DNA from: Viridibacillus arenosi
GTDB taxonomy: Bacteria; Bacillota; Bacilli; Bacillales_A; Planococcaceae
Length of the DNA stretch: 64,000 nucleotides
NCBI RefSeq assembly: GCF_001955655.1
Contig: NZ_MSPW01000010.1
Coordinates: 97,978 to 161,977, forward strand
Reading direction: 5' to 3'
The notes beneath the pieces were generated by a model that searched no databases, was not told where the DNA came from, and worked only from the letters and a program-made list of their open reading frames with translations. Position numbers and translations under genes: made by a program. Shown here piece by piece: positions 7,326 through 15,813 of the stretch (its first letter is position 1; every line of letters starts with the position of its first letter).

Positions 7326-9224
7326 TCATCCAGACTGAATAACAAGTCCAATCATCTTCCTCAACAACCTCAACGTCACATCCGTAAACTTCTCCACACT
7401 ATCTGCTGCAACAGATTGAGGTCCATAAATCATTCTGAATAACTGCAACTGCTCCTCACTTGGCATATCAGTATTCAAGAATAAATGCATGACATGAATG
7501 CCCTTCTTCTCTGCATCCATTACTGCTTCTGCTGTATCAACAATCCCATTTTGAGCATAGCCAAATGCTGAGGGTTCCCCATCGGAGAAAACAAGTAGAA
7601 ATCGATGCTTTTCATCACGAGCTGCTAATCGTTTCGTCATCCAGCGAATTGCAAATCCATCGCGATTATCTTCATGCGCTTCCAACGCCATAATGGCAGA
7701 GCCACTATCCTTTGCACCGTCCTCTAATTTATGCACCCATTCAAATGTATTCGGTTGTATTTCTTCCGTTGCTTCGTAGGCATCTTCATAAAAAGAGACG
7801 ATTTCATGTGTGATGCCCATTTTGCGCAAAACATCATGAAAAAGCAGAACTGCTTGCTTTGTTTCGTCCATTTTATCAATCATAGAAGCCGAGCCATCAA
7901 CTAATAAACCAAACACTGCATCTAGAGGCTTCGCTGGTGAATTTTTCTTATAAAATGGTTTTGGTCTTTCATCGATTAAAAAGGTTGTTAGTTTGGAGGA
8001 AAGTCGACCTTTTGTTAAATGGTCACGTCTGGCAATTTCCTTTTGAGCCATACGCTTTCTGAATTCAGCCATTAATGCCTTCACATAAGGTTCTTGCGTA
8101 GTACGCCAAGTGACTAAATCATCCATTGAACCAGTTTCTCGGACCATTTCAATTCTTCTCTCTTCATAGACGACATTTCGATGTTCTTCACCAAAATATT
8201 TGCCTGCTCGCTTTTTCTCAGGAGGCAATTTTTTTACATCGTCATTATCATCTTGTTGTACAGAATCCTTTTGATCTTGTGCTCCACCAATACCGACTTC
8301 GGAAATCTCTGCTCCTTCTCGTCCTTCTTCCGCTTCTGTTGACATTGCCTTTCCTTCATTACCATGCTCTAGTTCATAACGCATATGGACGCCATCGTCA
8401 GACTGTGACTCGCGATGCCAAGTGCGGAATAGCTCTTCAATCGTTTCTTTTGCCTCTTCTTTGTTACCTTGTTCTTGTTCTGTAACACCTTTATGTTCAT
8501 TGAACTTTGCTGCTTCTGCTATAGAATCCATAACTGCATAGTAAGTGTGCATTAAGTCTTTTTCCATATGTTCTGCAATCATAGCCATTACGCGATAAAC
8601 AACCTCAATGCTATCTTCAGTTGAACGAGTATCATAAAGAGACTGCCAAGTGAATTGTAATAGTTCAAAAAAGTCAGGCATACTAGATGTATCTAATTGC
8701 ATAGAGCCTTCATGTGCCATGACGAATAAATAATTCAAAGTAGCATCTGCTAAAAAGCCCTTTTGTAAATTAACTTGAAGTTGCTGCTTATGAAACTCCA
8801 AATACACTCTACGTCTTACGTTAAATGCCTCACCAGTACCTGGGCGTTCCTTCTCGACCGCATCCATTAAACGGAATTCTTCTGCCATTAATACAAGTTG
8901 CTCAAATAATTGGGCATTAGGTTCCCCTTGTAAATCCTCAAGTAATTCTAAAAAGGGCTGCACTGAAAAATAGCGCCAAAAGCCAGCCGCTAGCAAATAG
9001 ATATCCGATAATCGCCCAGCATGCATGATTGCCCGATCACGATGACGCCAAAAAACACTAATTGACAGTGCCTGCTCCTTAGGACGTAACTCTAGCACTT
9101 GTCTTTCTGTTAAAGATAAGTATGGTGCATGAGATAACGCTCGCGTTAATTGCTCATAATGAAGCATCTGGCGTGCATTAATCTGTTCATTATTAAATTG
9201 AATAAAGCGATTCATCTGTGACAT
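7326..9224 (-). CDS. VWA-domain protein, partner of MoxR-like ATPase
   Basis: 632 residues. The C-terminal third is a von Willebrand A domain with a MIDAS motif (LVDGSASM) and a later FSDGEPS. The N-terminal part is alpha-helical and unassigned. A low-complexity acidic/glutamine-rich linker (about 245-330) separates the two. The layout resembles CobT/NorD/YehP-type partners of AAA+ ATPases, which act as metal-dependent adaptors in protein remodelling or cofactor insertion. The ATG has GAGG upstream and lies 10 bases after the ATPase stop, so the two are co-expressed. The client protein cannot be deduced: no metalloenzyme gene is adjacent. Confidence 0.85.
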   Translation of the reverse strand: MSQMNRFIQFNNEQINARQMLHYEQLTRALSHAPYLSLTERQVLELRPKEQALSISVFWRHRDRAIMHAGRLSDIYLLAAGFWRYFSVQPFLELLEDLQGEPNAQLFEQLVLMAEEFRLMDAVEKERPGTGEAFNVRRRVYLEFHKQQLQVNLQKGFLADATLNYLFVMAHEGSMQLDTSSMPDFFELLQFTWQSLYDTRSTEDSIEVVYRVMAMIAEHMEKDLMHTYYAVMDSIAEAAKFNEHKGVTEQEQGNKEEAKETIEELFRTWHRESQSDDGVHMRYELEHGNEGKAMSTEAEEGREGAEISEVGIGGAQDQKDSVQQDDNDDVKKLPPEKKRAGKYFGEEHRNVVYEERRIEMVRETGSMDDLVTWRTTQEPYVKALMAEFRKRMAQKEIARRDHLTKGRLSSKLTTFLIDERPKPFYKKNSPAKPLDAVFGLLVDGSASMIDKMDETKQAVLLFHDVLRKMGITHEIVSFYEDAYEATEEIQPNTFEWVHKLEDGAKDSGSAIMALEAHEDNRDGFAIRWMTKRLAARDEKHRFLLVFSDGEPSAFGYAQNGIVDTAEAVMDAEKKGIHVMHLFLNTDMPSEEQLQLFRMIYGPQSVAADSVEKFTDVTLRLLRKMIGLVIQSG

Positions 9225-9234
9225 GCAATCAACC

Positions 9235-10098
9235 TCACTTCACCCACGTTTTAGCTAATTCCATTACGAGCTCACGTTCTCCAACATCGTCCAATTTCTC
9301 AGCAACTGCATAGCGAATTGCGCGCAGTGGTTCAATATATTGAGCTAACTCAGTAGCGTCCATTAAACTACGGATAGATGCGGCTTCTTCACTTAGCAAG
9401 CCATTTTGCACCTGCCCCTTCAAATCCTCAGCTAAATTGTACATGACGTTTTTCAAACCTTGTGGTGCATTTGGGAAAGCACTTTCCCATAAATTCTTAA
9501 GCTGCTCACCAGCTAAGTATGGAATGCTGTAGGAAATAAAACGGTTCTTCAGTGCCTCATTCATCGGTGCTGTTCCGATATAGCCTTCGTTAATAGCCGA
9601 TATTACATTAAAATGTGGATGAGCTTCAATTACTTCTCCCGTAAACGGATTTGTTAACATACGTCGATAATCAAGAACACTGTGTAAAATCGGTAATGTC
9701 TCCGCCTTTGCCATATTGATTTCATCAATATACAGTAAGTGCCCTTCCTTCATCGCCTTAACAACAGGTCCTTCCACAAACTCAATTACTGTTTCTCCAT
9801 CCTTTTGCACGATTGTCTTAAAGCCAAGTAAGCTTTCAGCATCTAAATCAACCGAGCAGTTGATACTATGCATAGGCTGTCCAAAATAAGCAGACACCGA
9901 TTCAGCTAACTTCGTTTTACCTGAACCCGCTGGCCCTTTTAATAGCACTGGTTTTTGCAAAGCAACACTGATCAATACATCTTGCCACAACGTCGGGTCT
10001 GGTGAAATGTAGCCACCATTTCCAATAAGTAATGCCTGTTCTTCGCTATAAACACGAGCAAGACGCTCATTCTTAATCTTTTCAACTAAATCATGCAT
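9235..10098 (-). CDS. MoxR/CobS-type AAA+ ATPase
   Basis: 287 residues from the ATG at 10098, chosen because AAGGAGG precedes it; a longer reading to 10149 runs back through the terminator of the upstream gene. Walker A GPAGSGKTK, Walker B LLYIDEIN and an AAA_5-type arginine-containing segment (NEALKNRFISY) are present. The family forms hexameric rings that remodel proteins with a VWA partner, which is the next gene. The pair forms a two-gene operon. In other bacteria such pairs activate metalloenzymes or act in stress responses; nothing here fixes the role. Confidence 0.9.
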   Translation of the reverse strand: MHDLVEKIKNERLARVYSEEQALLIGNGGYISPDPTLWQDVLISVALQKPVLLKGPAGSGKTKLAESVSAYFGQPMHSINCSVDLDAESLLGFKTIVQKDGETVIEFVEGPVVKAMKEGHLLYIDEINMAKAETLPILHSVLDYRRMLTNPFTGEVIEAHPHFNVISAINEGYIGTAPMNEALKNRFISYSIPYLAGEQLKNLWESAFPNAPQGLKNVMYNLAEDLKGQVQNGLLSEEAASIRSLMDATELAQYIEPLRAIRYAVAEKLDDVGERELVMELAKTWVK

Positions 10099-10131
10099 GT
10101 CTAGTTCCTCCTTGTTGAGCTTACATATGAT

Positions 10132-10170
10132 AAAAAACGGCTTTCGCATATTTTTGCGGAAGCCGTTTTT
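10132..10170 (-). terminator. Rho-independent terminator
   Basis: AAAACGGCTTC and GAAGCCGTTTT arms surround a CGCA...TGCG inner stem, with a T-run on either strand. It ends the small minus-strand gene at 10186-10383 just before the ATPase start region. Confidence 0.85.
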
Positions 10171-10185
10171 GTTTAATACTACTAC

Positions 10186-10383
10186 TTATTCGAAGTATTC
10201 TTTGTAGAAGCCACCAATATTTCCTGAATTATCGATAACAAAAATGAATTCTTCTGTTTCATTTTTCACTTCATATTCTTTTCCAACTGTTAGTACATTT
10301 GATACAAGGTATTTCTTTGCATCTGTTTGTTTACAAGTAACTGTTTTAATCGTTGGTGCGTCTTTCCATTTTAAATGTAACAT
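10186..10383 (-). CDS. Small conserved protein, DUF6501-like
   Basis: 65 residues with predicted beta-rich character: HLKWKDAPTIK at the start, TVGKEYEVKNETEEF in the middle and GGFYKEYFE at the end. I recall the same pattern in Bacillus proteins grouped as DUF6501; this is from memory. The ATG is preceded by AGAGAGG. It is monocistronic, with its own terminator at 10132-10170. No function is known to me. Confidence 0.8.
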   Translation of the reverse strand: MLHLKWKDAPTIKTVTCKQTDAKKYLVSNVLTVGKEYEVKNETEEFIFVIDNSGNIGGFYKEYFE

Positions 10384-10611
10384 GGTATAAACAACCTCTC
10401 TTATTAGAAAATCCTTAATAAATACGTAAATAGATTACATTCTCCTATTTTAAACGATTTTCACTGGAATGTGCGAGAAAAGCGCATATTTTTTTGAGAA
10501 ATTGTAACTGAATAATAAAGTGATTTATAAACGCAAGTCAATCTTAACTGCTTTTATTAGTGAAAGCTTTTCATATTTACTAAAAAATTTATATACAAAA
10601 ATTCATCGTTT

Positions 10612-10641
10612 TTAACAATTATTTAAAAAATCTGATATAAT
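10612..10641 (+). promoter_or_regulatory. Extended -10 promoter upstream of GNAT gene
   Basis: TTAACA at 10612-10617 and TATAAT at 10636-10641 with an 18-base spacer and a TG one base before the -10 box: a good SigA-type promoter. It drives the short leader frame at 10726 and the acetyltransferase at 10779. The rest of the roughly 340-base gap from 10384 is AT-rich with no other recognisable feature. Confidence 0.65.
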
Positions 10642-10725
10642 TGATATGGAAAATATTCCTTAAAAAGATATATATTGATTAACCAAATACTGAAAGTAAA
10701 TAATTTTGAAAGGAGGTATAAGACA

Positions 10726-10758
10726 GTGGATAAATTAAGAAGTAACTCTTCAAAATAA
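10726..10758 (+). CDS. Possible 10-codon leader peptide
   Basis: GTG at 10726 to TAA at 10758 encodes 10 residues (VDKLRSNSSK, with V read as fMet). It is preceded by a near-perfect AAAGGAGGT site about 9 bases away, stronger than that of the downstream gene. The stop codon lies 20 bases before the acetyltransferase ATG. It could act in translational coupling or attenuation, or be a relic. No alternative hairpins were identified that would settle it. Confidence 0.35.
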   Translation: MDKLRSNSSK

Positions 10759-10778
10759 AATTTTGAGGAGGATAATAA

Positions 10779-11189
10779 ATGGAATTAACATTTAAAAATA
10801 GTAAAACTATCGGTAATGAACAATTAAAAAATTTATATAACGATGTTGGTTGGACTGCTTATACAAAAGATATAGCATTGCTTCAACAAGCATTACTTCA
10901 ATCTTTAGAGGTCGTATCTGCTTGGGATGATCACAACTTAGTGGGGTTAATTCGTATAGTTGGTGATGGTTTAACGATAATTTATATTCAGGACATACTT
11001 GTGTTAAAAGAGTATCAAAACAAAGGAATTGCTTCTCAATTAATACAAGATGTACTAAATAGATATGAAAGTGTTCGTCAAAAAGTACTATTAACTGAAG
11101 AAGCTCCTGATGTAAGACATTTTTATGAAAAACAAGGGTTTCAATCTTGTGATAAAGGCGATTTAGTATCGTTTGCTAAGTTGAATTAG
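10779..11189 (+). CDS. GNAT-family N-acetyltransferase
   Basis: 136 residues. The acetyl-CoA-binding motif (EYQNKGIASQLI, Q-x-x-G-x-A type) is at about residues 85-96. Preceding strands contain the expected DILVL core. The C-terminal segment with EEAPDVRHFYEKQGF is typical of small single-domain GNATs. The ATG is preceded by GAGGAGG. The substrate (amine, amino acid or antibiotic) cannot be predicted. A hairpin terminator follows at 11229-11264. Confidence 0.9.
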   Translation: MELTFKNSKTIGNEQLKNLYNDVGWTAYTKDIALLQQALLQSLEVVSAWDDHNLVGLIRIVGDGLTIIYIQDILVLKEYQNKGIASQLIQDVLNRYESVRQKVLLTEEAPDVRHFYEKQGFQSCDKGDLVSFAKLN

Positions 11190-11228
11190 TTGGTACTTGT
11201 CTAGTATTTAGTAATAATAATGTTACAA

Positions 11229-11264
11229 AAAAAGGTAGAGTTGATTCTATAACTCTACCTTTTC
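11229..11264 (+). terminator. Terminator of the GNAT gene
   Basis: AAAAGGTAGAGTT and AACTCTACCTTTT arms, with A- and T-rich flanks suited to termination in either direction. Confidence 0.8.
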
Positions 11265-11391
11265 GTATTTAATCAATGATAAAATTTAAAATTGCATAAA
11301 ATCTTGGATGGACTGCTGTGAAGTGATATTCAGCCGATTTATGGTATGCTTATACTATATAATTGTACTTTTCGCACTTGGAGGTGTCCTC

Positions 11392-11487
11392 ATGTCCTTT
11401 GGTAGCTTACCGGGATGGTTTTTCGTCATCGCATTTGCCTTCTTCATTATCTTCTTTATCGTTGCAGAATGGAAAACACGAAAATAA
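11392..11487 (+). CDS. 31-residue single-TM membrane peptide
   Basis: ATG at 11392, TAA at 11485. The peptide is MSFGSLPGWFF, then a continuous hydrophobic helix to about residue 24, then AEWKTRK. TTGGAGGTG sits five bases upstream. A terminator follows at once (11494-11535), and a -10-like TATAAT lies at 11358-11363. Strong translation signals, a clean TM helix and its own transcription unit argue that it is real. Function is unknown; similar peptides in Bacillus often modulate membrane complexes or are toxins, but nothing here distinguishes these. Confidence 0.7.
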   Translation: MSFGSLPGWFFVIAFAFFIIFFIVAEWKTRK

Positions 11488-11493
11488 CATGAT

Positions 11494-11535
11494 TAAAAGC
11501 GATATGAGATGCTGTCTCCTATCGCTTTTTTATTT
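11494..11535. terminator. Bidirectional terminator
   Basis: Arms AAAAGCGATA and TATCGCTTTTTT with an inner GAG/CTC pair. It serves the 31-residue peptide on the plus strand and the long asparaginase-ending operon on the minus strand. Confidence 0.85.
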
Positions 11536-11540
11536 AACAG

Positions 11541-12557
11541 TTATATAAACTTGAAATGGTTAACTACAAATGCTTCTTCGATATGGCCAACGAGTTCTCC
11601 AGCATCATTCTTAATGTAAGGAGGTCGTAATTCTTTTAAGTACTGGATCATGTTCTTATCTTTATAATTTATCTGCTCTAAAATTGAAGCAATTATATTA
11701 GGCCACACATCTTCTGAACCATTCATCACCTTTAGCGCAATACTGATTCTTTCCTCTTTTAAAGCAAAGCAATAAACTCCCTGTGCTCCTCCTTTTGCTA
11801 CAATATTTGAACTTTTCAATAGCGTACTACATATGAAGTTTTCTGATGCAATCATATTATAATGTCGGTTCATAGCTGCAGTTAGTTTAACTACCGCTTT
11901 TCTTATTTCGATATCGTCAATCAAATCTGGACAACCTAATTTGAGAAAACAAATGGCCATATTTTTAAGAGGAATTGCAAATACCGGAACTCCACAACCA
12001 TCAATACCAGTTTTAATTTGATCAACTGCCATATTTGATAGTTTGGCAAGTATATGTAGAATTTGCTGTTGTAGAGGATGATCTGGCTTCCAATACTCAT
12101 CAACAGAGTAACCTAATTCTCGACAAACCGTGATAAAGCCCATATGTTTGCCCGCACAATTGTGATACAATTTACGCTTTTCTTTACCTTCTCTAATGAC
12201 TTGCTGTTGTGGACTTTTATTTAATGGATAAGAAGGAGCACAATAAAGCTCCTCTTCTTTTACAGGTAGTTTTGACAGCATACTCTCTAATGCATCTACT
12301 TGATAAGATTCTCCTCTATGAGATGCCATAAACAAAGCACTTTCTTGTTCAGTCAATTGATACTTTTCGATAATATTCGTCATAAATACAGGAATTGCTT
12401 GTATCGGTTTAGCTGCCGAACGTAAGAAAACATATTGCTCCGTATCACCGATATGAAACGCAGTTTGCTGCTGGTCATTTACGCCGCAAATTATACCTGT
12501 ATGAGTATTTTCAAGCATATTTGCTCGATATTCTTTTATCAAAATATCATAAGTCAT
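11541..12557 (-). CDS. Asparaginase, PF06089 (ReAV/AnsA-like) type
   Basis: 338 residues from the ATG at 12557; a TTG two codons earlier is an alternative. The sequence belongs to the beta-lactamase-fold-related asparaginases, not the classical bacterial type. It has the Ser-x-x-Lys tandem in LRSAAKPIQ (S47/K50), a second SHRGES serine, NCAGKH and DGCGVPVF supplying the conserved Cys/Asp metal-site residues, and VAKGGAQGVY with a late Lys. Expected reaction: L-asparagine to aspartate and ammonia. It is the last gene of the sugar-related operon. That is odd and suggests the imported compound contains an asparagine or amide moiety (inference). Confidence 0.85.
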   Translation of the reverse strand: MTYDILIKEYRANMLENTHTGIICGVNDQQQTAFHIGDTEQYVFLRSAAKPIQAIPVFMTNIIEKYQLTEQESALFMASHRGESYQVDALESMLSKLPVKEEELYCAPSYPLNKSPQQQVIREGKEKRKLYHNCAGKHMGFITVCRELGYSVDEYWKPDHPLQQQILHILAKLSNMAVDQIKTGIDGCGVPVFAIPLKNMAICFLKLGCPDLIDDIEIRKAVVKLTAAMNRHYNMIASENFICSTLLKSSNIVAKGGAQGVYCFALKEERISIALKVMNGSEDVWPNIIASILEQINYKDKNMIQYLKELRPPYIKNDAGELVGHIEEAFVVNHFKFI

Positions 12558-12592
12558 TAGCAATCATCCACCTTACAAAGATATTCTTAAAC

Positions 12593-13744
12593 TTATAAAT
12601 CGAGTAAGACCTTTTGAGCTTGTATAGCAGCTCCCCTTACAACTCCTTCACTACCAAGCTTTGAGTATACAATTTTAAGATTTTGACGAATGGACTGCCA
12701 TATATAACGGTCACATTTTTCTTCTATAAATTTGCCTATCCCCGGTAGCTCATCAATTAAATGCCCACTTAAAATGATATACTCTGGTTCATACAAACAA
12801 GCCATATTACTAACAGCAAGCGCTATATACGTAGTTACACGGTCCATTATATTACATGCCCATGTCTCCTTTGAACGATAGGCATCATACACTTCTTCTA
12901 TAGAATTGATTGGTTTTACTTTATTGGCATCAGCAATAATGGCACTTTCAGAAATATACGTTGATAAGCAACCTACTTTTCCACAATGGCATATTACGCC
13001 ATTAGGATCGATCACTGTATGACCAATTTCTCCAGCATTATTTGAAGTGCCACGGTGTACTTCACCATGAAGTAATATGGCTGCACCTATGCCTGATCCA
13101 ATGCCTAGTAAAATACAATTATCAGAGTCTATTGATTGCCCTATTGTATTTTCAGCTATTATTTTCATCTTAAGCTCGTTATCAATAATGATATTATGAG
13201 TCGTTAATTCCTTTAAATCGTCTGCCAGTGGGATATTTTCCCACTGCAGTTGCTCGGAAATTTTAACGATACCTTTTTCATAATCAATAGAACCTGGTAA
13301 TCCTACCCCTAAACCAATCACTTTTTTCATCTCAATATGGTTTTCATTAATGATTTGTACAGTTTTTTCTTGGATATTATTTAACGTTTCTTTATAACTC
13401 TCTTGTGATTTTCTCTGGAAAAGTTTAAAGTCTACAAGCTCTCCTAGAAAATCGACTAAGCCCACTCTAACTATTCGACGATCTAGTTCCACACCTACTG
13501 TATATAAGACATCTGGACATAACTCTAACAATGTTGGCTTTCTTCCGATACTTGTTGATTCTATAAGTGATTCCCGAACAAAACCTTCTTCTTGTAGCTC
13601 TTGAACAATTCGAGTAATCGAAGTTGGACTCATCTTCGTTACTTTGGAAAGTTGTATGCGAGAGATAGGTGACATAGCTCTTATTAATTCTAAAACTAAT
13701 AATCTATTTTGTTTTTTCATCAATAATTGATCTTGCTTTTCCAT
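12593..13744 (-). CDS. ROK-family transcriptional regulator (NagC/XylR-like)
   Basis: 383 residues from the ATG at 13744, with AGGGAAG upstream. The N-terminal MarR-like winged helix (residues 10-60; ISRIQLSKVTKMSPTSITRIV) is followed by the ROK sugar-kinase-like domain. This has the GEIGH motif and the zinc-binding CHCGKVGCL. ROK regulators sense sugars or sugar phosphates, so its presence supports a carbohydrate-derived inducer for the importer operon. An inverted repeat at 13800-13817 just upstream may be its operator. It lies between the second isomerase and the asparaginase on the same strand. Confidence 0.92.
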   Translation of the reverse strand: MEKQDQLLMKKQNRLLVLELIRAMSPISRIQLSKVTKMSPTSITRIVQELQEEGFVRESLIESTSIGRKPTLLELCPDVLYTVGVELDRRIVRVGLVDFLGELVDFKLFQRKSQESYKETLNNIQEKTVQIINENHIEMKKVIGLGVGLPGSIDYEKGIVKISEQLQWENIPLADDLKELTTHNIIIDNELKMKIIAENTIGQSIDSDNCILLGIGSGIGAAILLHGEVHRGTSNNAGEIGHTVIDPNGVICHCGKVGCLSTYISESAIIADANKVKPINSIEEVYDAYRSKETWACNIMDRVTTYIALAVSNMACLYEPEYIILSGHLIDELPGIGKFIEEKCDRYIWQSIRQNLKIVYSKLGSEGVVRGAAIQAQKVLLDL

Positions 13745-13799
13745 AAGACACACTTCCCTGTTCAAAAGTAAAATTCGTGAGAAACATTCCTTATGTTCA

Positions 13800-13817
13800 T
13801 AGTAATGGAAATTACTA
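13800..13817. promoter_or_regulatory. Inverted repeat upstream of ROK gene, possible operator
   Basis: TAGTAAT-ggaa-ATTACTA, a perfect 7-bp palindrome with a 4-base centre, in the 84-base gap between the isomerase stop and the ROK start. It lacks a T-run and so is not a terminator. A role as ROK binding site is a guess from position. Confidence 0.35.
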
Positions 13818-13828
13818 GAAAAATCACT

Positions 13829-14722
13829 TTATAGCTTATATTTGCGGACAAATTCTACAGCTTGAGAGATATCTGCTTCAGGAGCATCCTTTACTTCTCT
13901 CTCAATAGTTAAATAGCCTGTATAGTTAACTGCTTGAAGTGCTTTAAAATAGAGGTCAAAATTAACATCTCCCTTGCCTAATGGAAGTTCCCTGAAAAAT
14001 TCTCCAGCAGCTACCATTTCAGCAATTTTACGATGATCTACCCCATCTCCGTATCCTACAAAACCATAGACATCTCTTGGGTCCGTCTTTTTTAACTGCA
14101 CGCCATCCTTCACATGGGTATGAACAATATAGTCTTGTAGAATTTCCACCCCTGTAACCGGATCATCTCCTGTTACCATAACCATATTGGCTGGGTCAAA
14201 ATTTACTGATACACCATTGGTACTTAGACTATCTAAAAACTGCTTTAAAGTCACAGCTTTTTCAGGTCCTGTTTCAATTGCAAAGTAAGCATCTAGACTT
14301 TTCGCGTATTGTCCTAGCTCCTCACATGCTTGCTGTAATGCGTAGTAAATTTCACTATTTGGATCTTCTGGGATGATACCTATATGTGTTGTCACAATAT
14401 TAGTACCAAGTTCAACTGCCATATCTAGTATTCTTTTTGATTGTTCGACTTTGAGCGCATTGTCTTGTTTGTTTTGAAAACCGTGCCCCCCTAAATCACC
14501 GCATAAAGCGGATATGTCTAAATCTATTGATGTTAAATAATTTCTTAATTCTTTTCGAGCTGATGTAGACATATTCTCTGGTGCCATTTCGCCCGAAACG
14601 GCATAGATTTGAACACCGTCCGCTCCAATTTCTTTTGCTTTTTTTAAACCTTCATAGAGGGGTAATCCAAAGCTATCCACTATAACACCAATTTTATTGG
14701 ATAGTTGTAAGGTTGATGTCAT
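13829..14722 (-). CDS. Xylose-isomerase-like TIM barrel protein (sugar isomerase/epimerase/lyase family)
   Basis: 297 residues from the ATG at 14722, two bases past the TAA of the oxidoreductase gene, whose end contains the GAGGTG ribosome binding site. AP-endonuclease-2/xylose-isomerase-like fold: metal ligands appear as E in AIETGPE, D in VNFDPANMV, H in VHTHVKDG and E in LTIEREV. The family includes sugar and inosose epimerases, dehydratases and 3-oxo-glycoside lyases. Adjacent to a Gfo/Idh/MocA enzyme and a second paralogue, it fits oxidation-elimination chemistry on a glycoside. The precise reaction is unknown. Confidence 0.88.
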   Translation of the reverse strand: MTSTLQLSNKIGVIVDSFGLPLYEGLKKAKEIGADGVQIYAVSGEMAPENMSTSARKELRNYLTSIDLDISALCGDLGGHGFQNKQDNALKVEQSKRILDMAVELGTNIVTTHIGIIPEDPNSEIYYALQQACEELGQYAKSLDAYFAIETGPEKAVTLKQFLDSLSTNGVSVNFDPANMVMVTGDDPVTGVEILQDYIVHTHVKDGVQLKKTDPRDVYGFVGYGDGVDHRKIAEMVAAGEFFRELPLGKGDVNFDLYFKALQAVNYTGYLTIEREVKDAPEADISQAVEFVRKYKL

Positions 14723-14723
14723 A

Positions 14724-15782
14724 TTAGTAGCGCACCTCACTTTTTGTTTCTGCCGCTTTATAAATGCCTTCTAGAATTTTCATAATCTCAACTCCATCTT
14801 CAACAGGTGCTTGTGAAACTACGCCTGTTACACAGCTTTCAATAAATGAATTGATTTCATTTTGAAAAGCATTTTGGAAATCAAAAGTTAAGTGATCAAT
14901 TTGAGGTTGCATATTCAAAATCGTATCGTTTTCTTCGCTGATAATAACTAGTTCTGGTTCTAATTCTGCCCCTCCTTTTGTTCCAAATAGTTTTACGCCT
15001 AATTCATCGTCTTTTGCATGTAAAGTATACGACACATCGACTAATAAAGAGGCACCATTTTCAAATGTAATCAATGCATTTGCTAAATCTTCCACAGTAT
15101 TTTCTGTTTGATCATAATCCGCTGTTTTATAAAAACTTAGATTCTTTACATTTTTTCGATTACCTAAATGGTTGTACGTATTGCCAGAGATTGATTTTAC
15201 TTTTGGTCTGCCCATCAAATACCAGCAAATATCGATGATGTGCACCCCGATGTCAATTAAAGGGCCCCCTCCGGACTTATTGACATCTACAAACCAACCA
15301 CCAGGGTTTCCTAGGCGTCTCGTATAAGTCGCCTTAGCATAATAGATTTCGCCTAGCTTTCCAGCATCAATAAAGGACTTTAATACTTTTGTGTTCGTAC
15401 CAAATCGTCTCACAAATCCTACCTGAAATACTTTGTTATGCTTATCGGCTTCTTCTTGAATCGCATAGGCTTCTTCTACTGTCATACATAAAGGCTTCTC
15501 GACTAAGATGTGTAAATCATGTTTTAATGCTTCAATCGCAATTTCAGCATGCGTTTTATTCCAAGTACAGATGCTGACCGCGTCAACATTCGTATCTGAA
15601 AATAACTCTTCTAAACTTTTAAATACCTTTTTTGCATCATATTGTTCAGCCTTTTTTTGCGCTCTTTCATACACATAATCATAAACACCATATATCGTGA
15701 CATCTGGATTATTTGCATACGCTTTAAAATGATGATCAGAAATTGTACCTGTTCCTATTACACAAACATTTATTTTCGACAT
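14724..15782 (-). CDS. Gfo/Idh/MocA-family oxidoreductase
   Basis: 352 residues. The N-terminal Rossmann fold has VIGTGTISDHH at residues 6-16, the conserved Lys in LVEKPLCMT and the catalytic GGPLIDIGVHIID segment (Asp and His). The C-terminal alpha/beta domain is complete. The family oxidises or reduces sugar and cyclitol hydroxyls with NAD(P). It is flanked on both sides by TIM-barrel isomerase-like genes, the gene trio typical of inositol-like and 3-keto-glycoside pathways. GGAG precedes the ATG. It probably forms a keto-sugar intermediate for the neighbouring enzymes (inference). Confidence 0.93.
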   Translation of the reverse strand: MSKINVCVIGTGTISDHHFKAYANNPDVTIYGVYDYVYERAQKKAEQYDAKKVFKSLEELFSDTNVDAVSICTWNKTHAEIAIEALKHDLHILVEKPLCMTVEEAYAIQEEADKHNKVFQVGFVRRFGTNTKVLKSFIDAGKLGEIYYAKATYTRRLGNPGGWFVDVNKSGGGPLIDIGVHIIDICWYLMGRPKVKSISGNTYNHLGNRKNVKNLSFYKTADYDQTENTVEDLANALITFENGASLLVDVSYTLHAKDDELGVKLFGTKGGAELEPELVIISEENDTILNMQPQIDHLTFDFQNAFQNEINSFIESCVTGVVSQAPVEDGVEIMKILEGIYKAAETKSEVRY

Positions 15783-15813
15783 AATTCCAGCTCCTTTTGA
15801 TAAGGTTTATCTT

